Positions 8,700 to 17,073 of a stretch of DNA of 64,000 nucleotides are shown in pieces. Location: the NCBI GenBank assembly GCA_022447625.1, contig JAKVAX010000012.1, positions 39,970-103,969 on the forward strand, in the 5' to 3' direction. The notes beneath the pieces were generated by a model, which searched no databases, was not told the origin of the DNA, and worked only from the letters and a program-made list of their open reading frames with translations. Position numbers and translations under genes: made by a program. Source of the DNA: Flavobacteriales bacterium. GTDB lineage: Bacteria; Bacteroidota; Bacteroidia; Flavobacteriales_D; Sanyastnellaceae. Numbering within the stretch: position 1 is the first letter of the stretch; each line of letters begins with the position of its first letter.

Positions 8700-11600
8700 A
8701 TGCAGAACAAGAGTGCTGTATTGCTCTTCACTATCCTGCTAGCCCTTGCAACGGTATACATTTTATCGTTCAACTTCGTAGCTAACCGCTTCGAGGCAAC
8801 GGCTCAGGTACACGGTGCGTTCGTTGCTGATTCTCTGGAAAACGCTGGTGCGATTACCGCAGCAGAGAAAGAATCTGTAGCAGATGCTGAAGCTCGTGAA
8901 TTCCTTCGCGATTCAGCGAATGCTGAGATCTACCCAGTTTTCGGTCACACGTACAAGAAGGTGAAGGCGAATGAGCTCAACCTCGGACTAGACCTTCAGG
9001 GAGGTATGAGCGTGACGCTAGAAGTTGCTATCGATGAGTTAATCATCGCATTGAGTGACTATTCCGATAATGCTGATTTCCTTGCTGCCATTGAAGCGGC
9101 GCGAGTTGAACAGAAGAATGCTAACACCGATTTCGTTTCCCTATTCGCTGACGCTTGGGAAGCACAGGGAAGTCCGGTGGAACTATGGCGCATCTTCCAC
9201 AACATGGAAAACAAAGACCTGTTCCCAGCGAAGAGTACTGACGATGAAATCATCGAAGTACTTCGTAAGGAAGCTGAGACGGCGATCAACAACTCGGAAA
9301 ACATCATTCGTAAGCGTATTGACCAGTACGGTGTAGCACAACCAAACGTGCAGAAGCTGTCACTTACAGGTCGTATCCTAGTTGAACTTCCAGGTGTTGA
9401 TGATCCAGAGCGTATTCGTGAGAACCTTAAGGCGACTGCGAATCTTGAGTTCTGGGAAACATACTACAACGACGATCAGGTTAACGGTAAGACCGTATTC
9501 GAACGCCTTGTTGCGGCTAACAACGCAATCGCAGAGGCGAAGTACCCTGAATTGTTCGATGAAGACGAAACAAACGACAACATCGGAGACGATGTTGCTG
9601 ATGCTGTTGAAGACGCTGCTGATGTAGCGGAAGACGCAATAGAGGATGCTGTAGATGGCGAACTAGCCGACGCAGCCGCTGATTCTGTTGATACGGAAGA
9701 AGCTGCAGCACCGGATTCTACAATGTCTGCTGAGGAGCAGCGCAAGCGCTCTCCTCTATTCGTGATGCTTCAACCACAAATTCAGACGCGTAGTATCATC
9801 GTTGGTCAAGCACTAACGCGTGATATCACTGAGATCAATAAGCTACTGGAAATGCCAGAAGCACAGGCTGAGCTTGGTCCAAACTTGAAGTTGATGTGGG
9901 AAGCTGAACCAAACGGATTGGTTTCTGCACTTTACGCTATTCGCGACGACTCAGGAAAAGGAAAAGCAAAGCTAGACGGTAAGACAATCGTAGACGCTCG
10001 CGTTGGATACGATCAGATTGGTGACGTAGTCGTTACGATGAAGATGGACAGCGAGGGTACAGCTACTTGGGCAGCAATGACTACAGAAGCTGCGAACGAC
10101 GGTAACCGACAGATCGCTGTTACACTTGACGACCTTGTATACTCTGCCCCTTCTGTGAACTCTCCTATTACAGGTGGTAGTTCAGAAATCCAGATGGGAT
10201 CTGGAGAGAATGCACAAGATAAATTCGCTGACGCGGAAGACCTTGCTGGTCTACTAAAGGCTGGTTCACTTCCTGCAAAAGCAAAGATTGTAAACGAAGT
10301 AACGATTGGTCCTGAGCTCGGTGAAGAAAACATCAACGCTGGTCTTTGGTCATTCGTGATCGCATTGTTGGTGATCCTTGTTTACATGGTATTCTACTAC
10401 AAAGGAGCTGGTTTGGTATCAGACATCGCGTTGATCGCCAACCTATTCTTCTTGATTGGTGCTCTTGCTTCACTTGGTGCAGCATTGACACTTCCTGGTA
10501 TCGCTGGTATCGTTCTTACGATCGGTATGGCGGTAGATGCCAACGTACTTATCTATGAGCGTATTCGTGAAGAGATGCGCGGAGGTAAAGGAATGAACCT
10601 AGCGGTGAAAGAAGGTTACGCGAAAGCGTATTCTGCCATCATCGATGCCAACTTGACAACGCTTTTCACAGCGATCGTTCTTTACGCATTTGGTTCTGGT
10701 CCTATCCGTGGTTTCGCAACGACCTTGATCATCGGTATCTTCACATCGCTATTCTCTGCGATCGTGTTGACACGTCTGATCTTCTTCACGCGCATGGAGA
10801 ACAAGAAAGCGTTGTCTTTCTACACAGAAACAACAAAGAACTGGTTCACTAAGACGAAGATTGACTTCGTTGGAAAGCGTCGCATCTTCTACGTTGTTTC
10901 AGGAATCATCATTGCAGCTGGTATCGGTTCATTGGTGAGTCGCGGACTAGACTACGGTACTGAGTTCACAGGAGGAACAACAGTAGATATTCTCTTCGAA
11001 CAACCAATCGATTTGGAAGAAGCACGTGGTTACCTACGTGAGGCGTTCACTGAAGATGGTGTTGAAGGAAACCCGAAAGTACAGACAACTGAAAGTGATG
11101 CGAAGATCCGTGTGACTACGAACTACCTTGTAGACTACACTGGAGATGACGTTGACCAGAAGATCAATGACGCTTTCGACTCGGCACTTAGCCAGTTGAA
11201 TGTTCCTTACACGATGCCATCATACCAGAAGGTAGATAGCAGTATGTCAGATGACTTCACACGTGGAGCGATGTACGCAACGATCTTCTCGTTGTTGGTC
11301 ATCTTCCTTTACCTCGTATTCCGTTTCCGCAGATGGCAGTTCGGTCTTGGAGCTTTGATCGCTATGGCACACGATGTGATCATCGTACTATCGCTATTCT
11401 CGATCTTCTACGGTATCCTTCCGTTCAGCATGCAGATTGACCAAGCGTTCATCGCAGCTATCCTGACGGTAATTGGTTACTCGATTAACGATACGGTGGT
11501 TGTATTCGACCGTATTCGTGAGTTCCTCGGACTTTACGGAAACAAGCACGAAGCAAAAGAGATCATGAACAACGCACTGAACAGCACATTGAGCCGTACA

Positions 11601-11783
11601 GTGAATACATCTCTTTCTACATTCGTTGTACTTCTTACCATCTTCATCCTTGGTGGAGATAACATCAAAGGATTCGTATTCGCCTTGATGGTGGGTGTCA
11701 TCGTGGGTACTTACTCATCGATCTTCATCGCGACTCCTTCCGTTCTTGACTTTACAAAAGACCTCGCAGGTAAGAAGAAGTAA
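8700..11783 (+). CDS. secDF: Protein translocase SecDF fusion
   Basis: A 1027-residue fusion of SecD and SecF that assists Sec export using the proton gradient. Visible are the N-terminal membrane segment, the SecD motif GLDLQGGMSV (about residues 96-105), the first six-helix block with VDANVLIYERIREE, and the SecF half starting near residue 720 with a second block containing INDTVVVFDRIREF. Fused SecDF is usual in Bacteroidota. An Ala/Asp/Glu-rich low-complexity insert spans about residues 285-350 inside the first periplasmic domain. The gene is followed by a strong terminator, so it is likely monocistronic. Confidence 0.96.
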   Translation: MQNKSAVLLFTILLALATVYILSFNFVANRFEATAQVHGAFVADSLENAGAITAAEKESVADAEAREFLRDSANAEIYPVFGHTYKKVKANELNLGLDLQGGMSVTLEVAIDELIIALSDYSDNADFLAAIEAARVEQKNANTDFVSLFADAWEAQGSPVELWRIFHNMENKDLFPAKSTDDEIIEVLRKEAETAINNSENIIRKRIDQYGVAQPNVQKLSLTGRILVELPGVDDPERIRENLKATANLEFWETYYNDDQVNGKTVFERLVAANNAIAEAKYPELFDEDETNDNIGDDVADAVEDAADVAEDAIEDAVDGELADAAADSVDTEEAAAPDSTMSAEEQRKRSPLFVMLQPQIQTRSIIVGQALTRDITEINKLLEMPEAQAELGPNLKLMWEAEPNGLVSALYAIRDDSGKGKAKLDGKTIVDARVGYDQIGDVVVTMKMDSEGTATWAAMTTEAANDGNRQIAVTLDDLVYSAPSVNSPITGGSSEIQMGSGENAQDKFADAEDLAGLLKAGSLPAKAKIVNEVTIGPELGEENINAGLWSFVIALLVILVYMVFYYKGAGLVSDIALIANLFFLIGALASLGAALTLPGIAGIVLTIGMAVDANVLIYERIREEMRGGKGMNLAVKEGYAKAYSAIIDANLTTLFTAIVLYAFGSGPIRGFATTLIIGIFTSLFSAIVLTRLIFFTRMENKKALSFYTETTKNWFTKTKIDFVGKRRIFYVVSGIIIAAGIGSLVSRGLDYGTEFTGGTTVDILFEQPIDLEEARGYLREAFTEDGVEGNPKVQTTESDAKIRVTTNYLVDYTGDDVDQKINDAFDSALSQLNVPYTMPSYQKVDSSMSDDFTRGAMYATIFSLLVIFLYLVFRFRRWQFGLGALIAMAHDVIIVLSLFSIFYGILPFSMQIDQAFIAAILTVIGYSINDTVVVFDRIREFLGLYGNKHEAKEIMNNALNSTLSRTVNTSLSTFVVLLTIFILGGDNIKGFVFALMVGVIVGTYSSIFIATPSVLDFTKDLAGKKK

Positions 11784-11815
11784 TTGAAACTTTGCCGTAA
11801 GGCTAAACATAGGTT

Positions 11816-11843
11816 AAAAGGGCTCGCTTAGGCGGGCCCTTTT
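11816..11843 (+). terminator. Rho-independent terminator after secDF
   Basis: A 12-bp stem (AAAAGGGCTCGC with GCGGGCCCTTTT, one G-T pair) around the loop TTAG. Its T-rich arm ends 2 nt before the TACCTTTG box of the downstream tatA-like gene. Confidence 0.85.
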
Positions 11844-11845
11844 GC

Positions 11846-11853
11846 TACCTTTG
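11846..11853 (+). promoter_or_regulatory. -7 box 4 nt before tatA, abutting the secDF terminator
   Basis: TACCTTTG (TAnnTTTG) ends 4 nt before ATG 11858. Any -33 element would lie inside the secDF terminator stem, where no TTG is present. A leaderless start is predicted. Confidence 0.45.
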
Positions 11854-11857
11854 TACT

Positions 11858-12136
11858 ATGGGAACAAACGAGATTATCCTCATTTTCGTGATCTACCTTT
11901 TACTCTTCGGAGCCAAAGGTATTCCCTCGCTTGCCCAAACTATGGGGAAAGCGGTTAGAGGATTCCGTGAAGCCTCTAGCGATATTCAACGTGAAATCAT
12001 GAATACTTCTGACGACATCAAGAAAGAAGTCATGAAGAACGCCGGGGAACTGAACAATGGCGTAAAAGATGCCACTCGAAACATCGAGGAGGAAATCAAA
12101 AACGTCACTGACAAATCCAAAGACCCGCTTAGCTAA
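11858..12136 (+). CDS. tatA: Twin-arginine translocase TatA/TatE-type subunit
   Basis: A 92-residue protein with one N-terminal membrane helix (EIILIFVIYLLLFG), the FGAKGIP hinge, an amphipathic helix (LAQTMGKAVRGFREA) and a charged tail, the standard TatA architecture. It forms the pore for folded Tat substrates such as the DUF1501 protein at 51549. The next gene starts directly after its stop codon, so it heads a small operon with the Ca/Na antiporter and alkB. A -7 box lies 4 nt before the ATG. Confidence 0.9.
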   Translation: MGTNEIILIFVIYLLLFGAKGIPSLAQTMGKAVRGFREASSDIQREIMNTSDDIKKEVMKNAGELNNGVKDATRNIEEEIKNVTDKSKDPLS

Positions 12137-13102
12137 ATGGATATTGTTCTGCTCATTGCCGGATTGGTTGTCTTGGTAGCCAGCGGTGAAGTCTTGGTTC
12201 GCGGCGCTGCCGGAATTGCTTTGAAGGCAGATATCCCTCCCCTGATTGTTGGTCTTACTGTTGTTTCCATTGGAACCTCTGCTCCTGAACTCTTTGCTTC
12301 GGTAACTGCAGCCCTTGAAGGAAACCCTGGACTTTCGATCGGAAACGTCGTGGGTTCTAACATCGCCAACCTTGCGCTTGTCCTTGGAATAACCGCCATC
12401 ATCTACCCTATCCCTGTAAGTCGTGGTGTGCTACGTTTTGATGGTCCCGTGATGGTTGCCATGACGTTGCTCTTCATCTTCTTCATGTGGGATCGTGAGT
12501 TGGTAGCCTATGAAGGTGGGATCTTAGTCGGCTTGATGATCGCCTTCATCTTGGTGCTGATCCGCCGTTCACGAATTGAACGCAAGAAGCAGCTCGAAGC
12601 TGACGCTGCCAGAGAGTTCGAGACCGATGCAGATGAGTTCGATGGATTCAAAAAGCGTTCCTACCTCCTACTTACTGGATTGGTGATTGCAGGGTGTATT
12701 GGACTTTACTTCGGATCGAATTGGTTTGTAGGTGGGGCCAGTGGAATCGCCAAATCACTTGGAGTCAGTGATTATGTCATTGGCGTTACCATTGTTGCTT
12801 TCGGAACGAGTGTCCCTGAACTTGTGGCTTCTGTAATTGCTGCACTTCGTCATCAGACGGATATCTCTATCGGGAACCTGATTGGTTCGAATATCTTCAA
12901 TATCCTTTCGGTGATTGGCATTACGTCGTTAGTTAAGCCGCTACCTGTTGATGGCGCCTTACTCGCTAACGATGTTTGGTGGATGCTGGGTATCGCGCTA
13001 CTCATCTTCCCATTGATTCGCATGGGCTACAAAATTGTTCGTTGGAACGGCATCTTGCTCCTCGCGATCTACATTATCTACATCGTGCTTGTCCTTTTCT
13101 GA
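12137..13102 (+). CDS. Calcium/sodium antiporter (CaCA family, YrbG-like)
   Basis: A 321-residue cation/calcium exchanger with about ten hydrophobic segments in two inverted halves. Both alpha-repeat signatures are present: VSIGTSAPELFASV (about residue 45) and VAFGTSVPELVASV (about residue 215), each followed by a GNxxGSNI motif. A charged loop (about 145-170) joins the halves. It should exchange Na+ or H+ for Ca2+ at the inner membrane. Its stop codon overlaps the ATG of alkB. Confidence 0.92.
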   Translation: MDIVLLIAGLVVLVASGEVLVRGAAGIALKADIPPLIVGLTVVSIGTSAPELFASVTAALEGNPGLSIGNVVGSNIANLALVLGITAIIYPIPVSRGVLRFDGPVMVAMTLLFIFFMWDRELVAYEGGILVGLMIAFILVLIRRSRIERKKQLEADAAREFETDADEFDGFKKRSYLLLTGLVIAGCIGLYFGSNWFVGGASGIAKSLGVSDYVIGVTIVAFGTSVPELVASVIAALRHQTDISIGNLIGSNIFNILSVIGITSLVKPLPVDGALLANDVWWMLGIALLIFPLIRMGYKIVRWNGILLLAIYIIYIVLVLF

Positions 13103-13656
13103 TGGAGTTGATTCTTTCAGATGGTCACGCTAGCGCGGAATACTACCCTGACTTCATTGAAGACTTATCGCTAGACGATTTGATCAACCGTGTTTCATGG
13201 CGTCAAAACGACATCAAGATGTACGGCAAGGTCTTTCAAGAACCCCGATTGACTGCGTGGTATGGTCCTCCTTATCGTTACTCAAGTATCCAGTGGGAGG
13301 AACAGGCATTTCCAGACTTTCTTGAATCATTGCGCGTGCGCCTTTCCGCGCTAGCGAAATTCGAATTCAACGCCGTTTTATTGAACTACTATCGCGACGG
13401 ACAAGATCACATGGGTTGGCACCGAGATAATGAGAAAGAAATTGATCATCAGGTGATCGCCAGCGTAAGTTTCGGCGCTAGCCGAACGTTCCGCATGCGC
13501 GAAAAAGAAACGAAGGAGAACTACGACATTGAATTGGAAGATCGTTCGTTACTGTTGATGAAGCATATGCAAGAGCGGTATGAACACATGATTCCGAAAC
13601 GCGCGCGTGTGCATAAAGCCCGAATCAACCTGACCTTCCGAAGAATCATTGCATAA
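13102..13656 (+). CDS. alkB: AlkB-family 2-oxoglutarate/Fe(II)-dependent dioxygenase
   Basis: A 184-residue AlkB-like dioxygenase that repairs alkylated bases by oxidative demethylation. The Fe(II) ligands are His and Asp in MGWHRDNE and a distal His in YEHMIPK. The 2-oxoglutarate-binding RINLTFRR motif is at the C terminus. The substrate lid NAVLLNYYRDG is present. ATG 13102 shares its A with the preceding TGA, which fixes the start; the open frame extends 42 codons further but overlaps the antiporter. A perfect copy of the dispersed 15-bp motif lies at 13344-13358. Confidence 0.9.
   Translation: MELILSDGHASAEYYPDFIEDLSLDDLINRVSWRQNDIKMYGKVFQEPRLTAWYGPPYRYSSIQWEEQAFPDFLESLRVRLSALAKFEFNAVLLNYYRDGQDHMGWHRDNEKEIDHQVIASVSFGASRTFRMREKETKENYDIELEDRSLLLMKHMQERYEHMIPKRARVHKARINLTFRRIIA
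13344..13358 (+). repeat. Dispersed 15-bp motif, perfect copy
   Basis: TTCCGCGCTAGCGAA inside alkB, read there as Ser-Ala-Leu-Ala-Lys. Confidence 0.85.
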
Positions 13657-13659
13657 CCG

Positions 13660-13667
13660 TACATTTG
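13660..13667 (+). promoter_or_regulatory. -7 box 4 nt before panB
   Basis: TACATTTG (TAnnTTTG) begins 3 nt after the alkB stop and ends 4 nt before ATG 13672. No good -33 element is seen. The context TTTGTTCTATG resembles that of tatA (TTTGTACTATG). Confidence 0.45.
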
Positions 13668-13671
13668 TTCT

Positions 13672-14487
13672 ATGTCTGTGAATAAAGAGCATAAACGCAT
13701 CACCACTCAGGTGTTGAAGGAAATGAAGCAGAAAGGCGAGAAGATCTCGATGCTGACTGCTTACGATTACTCAATGGCCCGCATCATTGATCAAGCCGGT
13801 ATGGATGTCATCCTCGTAGGTGACTCGGCGTCAAATGTGATGGCAGGACATGAAACAACGCTTCCGATTACCCTTGATCAAATGATCTACCACGCATCAT
13901 CCGTGATGCGCGGAATCAAACGATCACTGGTGGTGGTTGACCTTCCTTTCGGAACTTACCAGGGTAACTCGAAAGAAGCATTGCAATCTGCGATTCGCAT
14001 CATGAAAGAAAGTGGTGCGCACGCGGTGAAGCTAGAAGGTGGATCAGAGATCAAAGAATCGATCACACGCATCCTTACCGCAGGTATTCCAGTCATGGGA
14101 CACCTAGGGCTTACACCACAATCGATCTATAAGTTTGGAACTTACGTCGTACGTGCACGTGAAGATGAAGAAGCAGAACGTCTCTTGGAAGACGCGAAAA
14201 TGCTAGATGAAGTTGGATGCTTCGCCATTGTATTGGAGAAGATTCCTGCTGAGCTCGCTGCAAAAGTAGCTGCCTCGGTTTCAGTTCCAGTCATTGGTAT
14301 TGGTGCTGGTGGAGATGTAGACGGACAAGTCTTGGTAGTGCACGATATGCTCGGAATTACCCAAGAGTTTAGTCCACGTTTCCTTCGTCGTTACAGCGAC
14401 ATGGGAGATCAAATGGTGAATGCTGTTCGCCAATACATTGATGATGTGAAATCAGAAGACTTCCCGAACGAAAGTGAGCAATACTAA
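13672..14487 (+). CDS. panB: 3-methyl-2-oxobutanoate hydroxymethyltransferase
   Basis: A 271-residue PanB that adds a hydroxymethyl group from methylene-tetrahydrofolate to 2-oxoisovalerate, the first step of pantothenate synthesis. Key segments: [12 protein letters not shown], the metal-binding [36 protein letters not shown] and the catalytic Glu in VLEKIP, followed by IGIGAG. Length and motifs are canonical. A pseudouridine synthase follows; a GTG inside the panB end is a possible but less likely start for it. Confidence 0.96.
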   Translation: MSVNKEHKRITTQVLKEMKQKGEKISMLTAYDYSMARIIDQAGMDVILVGDSASNVMAGHETTLPITLDQMIYHASSVMRGIKRSLVVVDLPFGTYQGNSKEALQSAIRIMKESGAHAVKLEGGSEIKESITRILTAGIPVMGHLGLTPQSIYKFGTYVVRAREDEEAERLLEDAKMLDEVGCFAIVLEKIPAELAAKVAASVSVPVIGIGAGGDVDGQVLVVHDMLGITQEFSPRFLRRYSDMGDQMVNAVRQYIDDVKSEDFPNESEQY

Positions 14488-14533
14488 TTCGAAACGTACG
14501 CCTTTCACTCAGATCCCTCGGGAGCCGATCATC

Positions 14534-15235
14534 ATGAGCAATGAGCACAACCTTCAAGTGCTCTATGAAGACAATCATATCATCGCGGTCAACAAGCGCA
14601 ACTCAGACATTGTGCAAAGCGATATCTCAGGTGACGCCACACTATGCGATGTGGTGAAGGAATACGTTCGTATCAAGTACAACAAACCCGGCAAAGCTTT
14701 CATCGGAACAGTTCATCGACTAGACCGACCGGTAAGTGGAGTGATTCTCTACGCTCGTACAACAAAGGCGCTCAATCGCTTGGTCAATATGTTCAAGTAC
14801 CGCGAGATGCAGAAGACCTACTGGGCCTGCACTCGTCCTGGACCACCGAAGATTGAAGACCACATCATCAATTACCTGAAGAAGAACGAGAAGCAAAATA
14901 AAAGCTACGCCCACGACGAGCCAGGCAATGGCCGAAAAGAAAGCGAGCTCCGCTACAAAGTAGTTGGCAAAACAGACCACTACCACTTCGTAGAAGTCTA
15001 CCCAAAATCTGGTCGTCACCACCAGATCCGCGCCACTCTGTCAAGCATTGGTGCCCCAATCAAAGGTGACATCAAATACGGCGCTCGACGCACGAACGAA
15101 AACGCATCGATTCACCTTCACGCCCGAAAGATTGAATTCATCCATCCCGTCAGAAAAACCCCAATGTGCATCGTGGCTCCCCCGCCGGATGATGTGTTGT
15201 GGGATGAGTTTTTGAGGGTTGAAACTGGGGTTTAG
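14534..15235 (+). CDS. RluA-family 23S/tRNA pseudouridine synthase
   Basis: A 233-residue pseudouridine synthase of the RluA type without an S4 domain. The catalytic Asp is in HRLDRPVSG (about residue 62). The ARTTKALNRL and SGRHHQIRA motifs are also typical. ATG 14534 is chosen because the protein then starts just ahead of the conserved LYEDNHIIAVNK; an in-frame GTG at 14474 would overlap panB. The RNA target cannot be assigned. A heptamer array begins 7 nt after its stop. Confidence 0.88.
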   Translation: MSNEHNLQVLYEDNHIIAVNKRNSDIVQSDISGDATLCDVVKEYVRIKYNKPGKAFIGTVHRLDRPVSGVILYARTTKALNRLVNMFKYREMQKTYWACTRPGPPKIEDHIINYLKKNEKQNKSYAHDEPGNGRKESELRYKVVGKTDHYHFVEVYPKSGRHHQIRATLSSIGAPIKGDIKYGARRTNENASIHLHARKIEFIHPVRKTPMCIVAPPPDDVLWDEFLRVETGV

Positions 15236-15241
15236 GCTTAA

Positions 15242-15287
15242 CTCCGGCGTCCGGCGTCCGGCATCCGTTCTTACTCCGGCATCCGTT
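15242..15287 (+). repeat. Heptamer array (CCGGCGT family), left arm near S23 gene 1
   Basis: Six units with a 7-bp period, variants GTCCGGC, ATCCGTT and CTCCGGC, with one 4-nt break. The right arm beyond the four-helix-bundle gene (15912-15979) carries the reverse complement GGACGCC, so the arms are inverted around the gene. Confidence 0.85.
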
Positions 15288-15358
15288 TTTTACTTAGGCA
15301 CCTGTTGTTTGTTTTTCAAATTTTCGATCCCAAAATATTGTAGCTCGTTTTTCTTCTG

Positions 15359-15742
15359 CTACTTCAGTGGGATTCCATTCTTTTTGACTTTTAGATGTTC
15401 TCGTAATCCGTGGAGCATCTTGCTGATGCCTTCAGCTTCCTCAAGCAGCTCTGTCAATGTTTCTTCATCAATCAAACCTTGGTCTCCGTAGATGTGTAAT
15501 TGACATCTCAGTTCATAACATGACCCAGTAGCTATATCCAAGAACCTTTTGAAATCAGCGGGGGTCTCTCTTCCTGCACCTTCACATATGTTAGAAGCAA
15601 TCGAGACCGCAGCGCGTTGAATTTGATCATTCAAGGCTGGTAGTTGGTTGAGCAGTTCAGGAGAATTAGTAATTGCGAAAATTCGGCTCGTCAGTTTCCG
15701 AGCACTTTTCCAGACCCGTAGGTCTTCGTAAGTAGTAGCCAT
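15359..15742 (-). CDS. Four-helix-bundle protein, S23/bAvd family
   Basis: A 127-residue protein of the S23 ribosomal-intervening-sequence/four-helix-bundle family (TIGR02436-like). Typical features are EDLRVWKSARKL at the N terminus, the IQRAAVSIASNICEGAGR signature (about 45-62), KRFLDIATGS and a last helix LLEEAEGISKMLHGL. Relatives include proteins of 23S intervening sequences and the Avd partner of diversity-generating retroelements, but neither context is present. It stands alone between inverted heptamer arrays. The start is the second of two adjacent ATGs. A TACCTTCA box lies about 17 nt upstream. Function unknown. Confidence 0.88.
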   Translation of the reverse strand: MATTYEDLRVWKSARKLTSRIFAITNSPELLNQLPALNDQIQRAAVSIASNICEGAGRETPADFKRFLDIATGSCYELRCQLHIYGDQGLIDEETLTELLEEAEGISKMLHGLREHLKVKKNGIPLK

Positions 15743-15911
15743 CATTTAATGTTTGAAATGAAGGTAACACAGAAAATTTCTCACCCTACAACGACTTTGT
15801 TCGCGTAGGTCAAAAGTTCACTCACGTCGATAGATATAGTAATCAGGCCTATGATCGGCGCCTAATTCAAGTAAGGTCTCGTGAGAAGGATGCGAATCCT
15901 TGAAAAAAAAC
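15743..15911. other. Intergenic region upstream of S23 gene 1
   Basis: No gene. It contains the likely minus-strand promoter of the S23 gene: TACCTTCA at 15759-15766, with a TTG 22 nt further upstream. A short inverted repeat (AAGGAT...ATCCTT) lies near 15887-15902, just before the right heptamer arm. Confidence 0.4.
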
Positions 15912-15979
15912 GGACGCCGGAGGCCAGACGCCGGAATAAAGAACCTCAGAGAAAAAACGGACGCCGGACGCCGGAAAAC
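15912..15979 (-). repeat. Heptamer array (GGACGCC), right arm near S23 gene 1
   Basis: Two blocks of 7-bp units (GGACGCC, GGAGGCC, AGACGCC at 15912-15932, then two GGACGCC at 15959-15972), each preceded by a run of A and followed by GGAA. GGACGCC is the reverse complement of a rotation of GTCCGGC in the left arm. Confidence 0.85.
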
Positions 15980-16030
15980 AGGAACCCTCCTTCGAGACAC
16001 TTTTGTGACCTCGAAACCCAAGTGATTAAT

Positions 16031-16038
16031 TACATTTG
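16031..16038 (+). promoter_or_regulatory. Putative -7 box of trxB
   Basis: TACATTTG fits TAnnTTTG and lies 21 nt before ATG 16060. A TTTTG is 25 nt upstream, a little far for a -33 element. Confidence 0.45.
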
Positions 16039-16059
16039 CCGTCTGAAAAGTGAATTGCA

Positions 16060-17007
16060 ATGGAAGCGAATGAACACGTACACTGCCTGATTATTGGATC
16101 AGGACCTGCTGGATATACTGCGGCGATTTACGCTGCGCGTGCTGACCTTAAGCCTGTTCTTTACCAAGGGCTGCAGCCTGGGGGTCAGTTGACAGAAACT
16201 ACAGATGTAGACAACTTCCCTGGGTACCCTGAAGGGGTTTCAGGACCTGAGATGATGATCCATCTTCAGAAGCAAGCGGAGCGTTTTGATACCGACGTGC
16301 GCACTGGATGGGTGACTAAGGTTGATTTCTCTGGACCGAAGCACTACGTTGAAATTGATAACGGAAAGCACGTAGTAAGTGCTGATTCTGTGATCATTTC
16401 TACAGGAGCGTCTGCAAAGTGGCTAGGATTGGAATCTGAAATTCGTCTGCGTGATGCGGGTGGAGGTGTTTCTGCATGTGCCGTTTGTGACGGGTTCTTC
16501 TACCGCGGTCAAGACGTTGCCATCGTAGGAGCTGGAGATACAGCTGCTGAGGAAGCTACTTACCTCGCTAAGCTTTGTCGTAAGGTGTATATGATCGTTC
16601 GTAAAGACCACATGCGTGCGTCGAAGGCGATGCAGCACCGTGTGATGAACACTGAGAATATCGAAGTATTGTTCAACCACGAAACACAAGAAGTACTTGG
16701 TGCGGAAGGTGTTGAAGGAGCATTGATCAAGAACAACCAGACGGGTGAAGAAACTACACTTGACGTGACTGGATTCTTCGTAGCGATCGGACACAAGCCA
16801 AACACTGACATCTTCAAAGATTGGCTTGATATGGACGAAACAGGATACATCATCAACAAAGCGGGTACAGCGCAAACAAACGTACCAGGTGTATTCGTTT
16901 CTGGAGATGCCGCTGACAACGTTTACCGTCAGGCAGTTACTGCTGCGGGTACAGGTTGTATGGCAGCTCTTGACGCAGAGCGTTACTTGGCAGCAATGGC
17001 TGACTAA
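16060..17007 (+). CDS. trxB: Thioredoxin-disulfide reductase
   Basis: A 315-residue low-molecular-weight thioredoxin reductase that uses NADPH to reduce thioredoxin. It has the FAD motif GSGPAGYTAAIYAARA (about 10-25), the redox-active CAVCDG (about 144-149), the NADPH motif GAGDTAAEEATYLA and the C-terminal FAD motif VFVSGDAAD. Length is typical. It forms part of the thiol-redox set of this window with bshB1 and glutathione peroxidase, though not in the same operon. Confidence 0.95.
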   Translation: MEANEHVHCLIIGSGPAGYTAAIYAARADLKPVLYQGLQPGGQLTETTDVDNFPGYPEGVSGPEMMIHLQKQAERFDTDVRTGWVTKVDFSGPKHYVEIDNGKHVVSADSVIISTGASAKWLGLESEIRLRDAGGGVSACAVCDGFFYRGQDVAIVGAGDTAAEEATYLAKLCRKVYMIVRKDHMRASKAMQHRVMNTENIEVLFNHETQEVLGAEGVEGALIKNNQTGEETTLDVTGFFVAIGHKPNTDIFKDWLDMDETGYIINKAGTAQTNVPGVFVSGDAADNVYRQAVTAAGTGCMAALDAERYLAAMAD

Positions 17008-17061
17008 GCATAGAATATTTCGAAAGCCACGTTCGCGTGTCCGAAACGGCAGCATTTTTGC

Positions 17062-17069
17062 TACGTTTG
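17062..17069 (+). promoter_or_regulatory. -7 box 4 nt before the M15 peptidase gene
   Basis: TACGTTTG (TAnnTTTG) ends 4 nt before ATG 17074. No clear -33 element. This repeats the spacing seen at tatA, panB and DUF4159. Confidence 0.45.
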
Positions 17070-17073
17070 GGAT

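Noticed and set aside
9476..9745. Long minus-strand open frame with Ser/Ala repeats
   Set aside because: It is the reverse of the acidic Ala/Asp insert of SecDF; low-complexity shadow with no start context.
12976..13101. Longer start for alkB
   Set aside because: It overlaps the antiporter by 126 bp; the ATG at 13102 overlaps the stop exactly and suits the family length.
15359..15742. S23 gene as Avd of a diversity-generating retroelement or as a 23S rRNA intervening sequence
   Set aside because: No reverse transcriptase, no template/variable repeat pair and no rRNA gene occur in the window.
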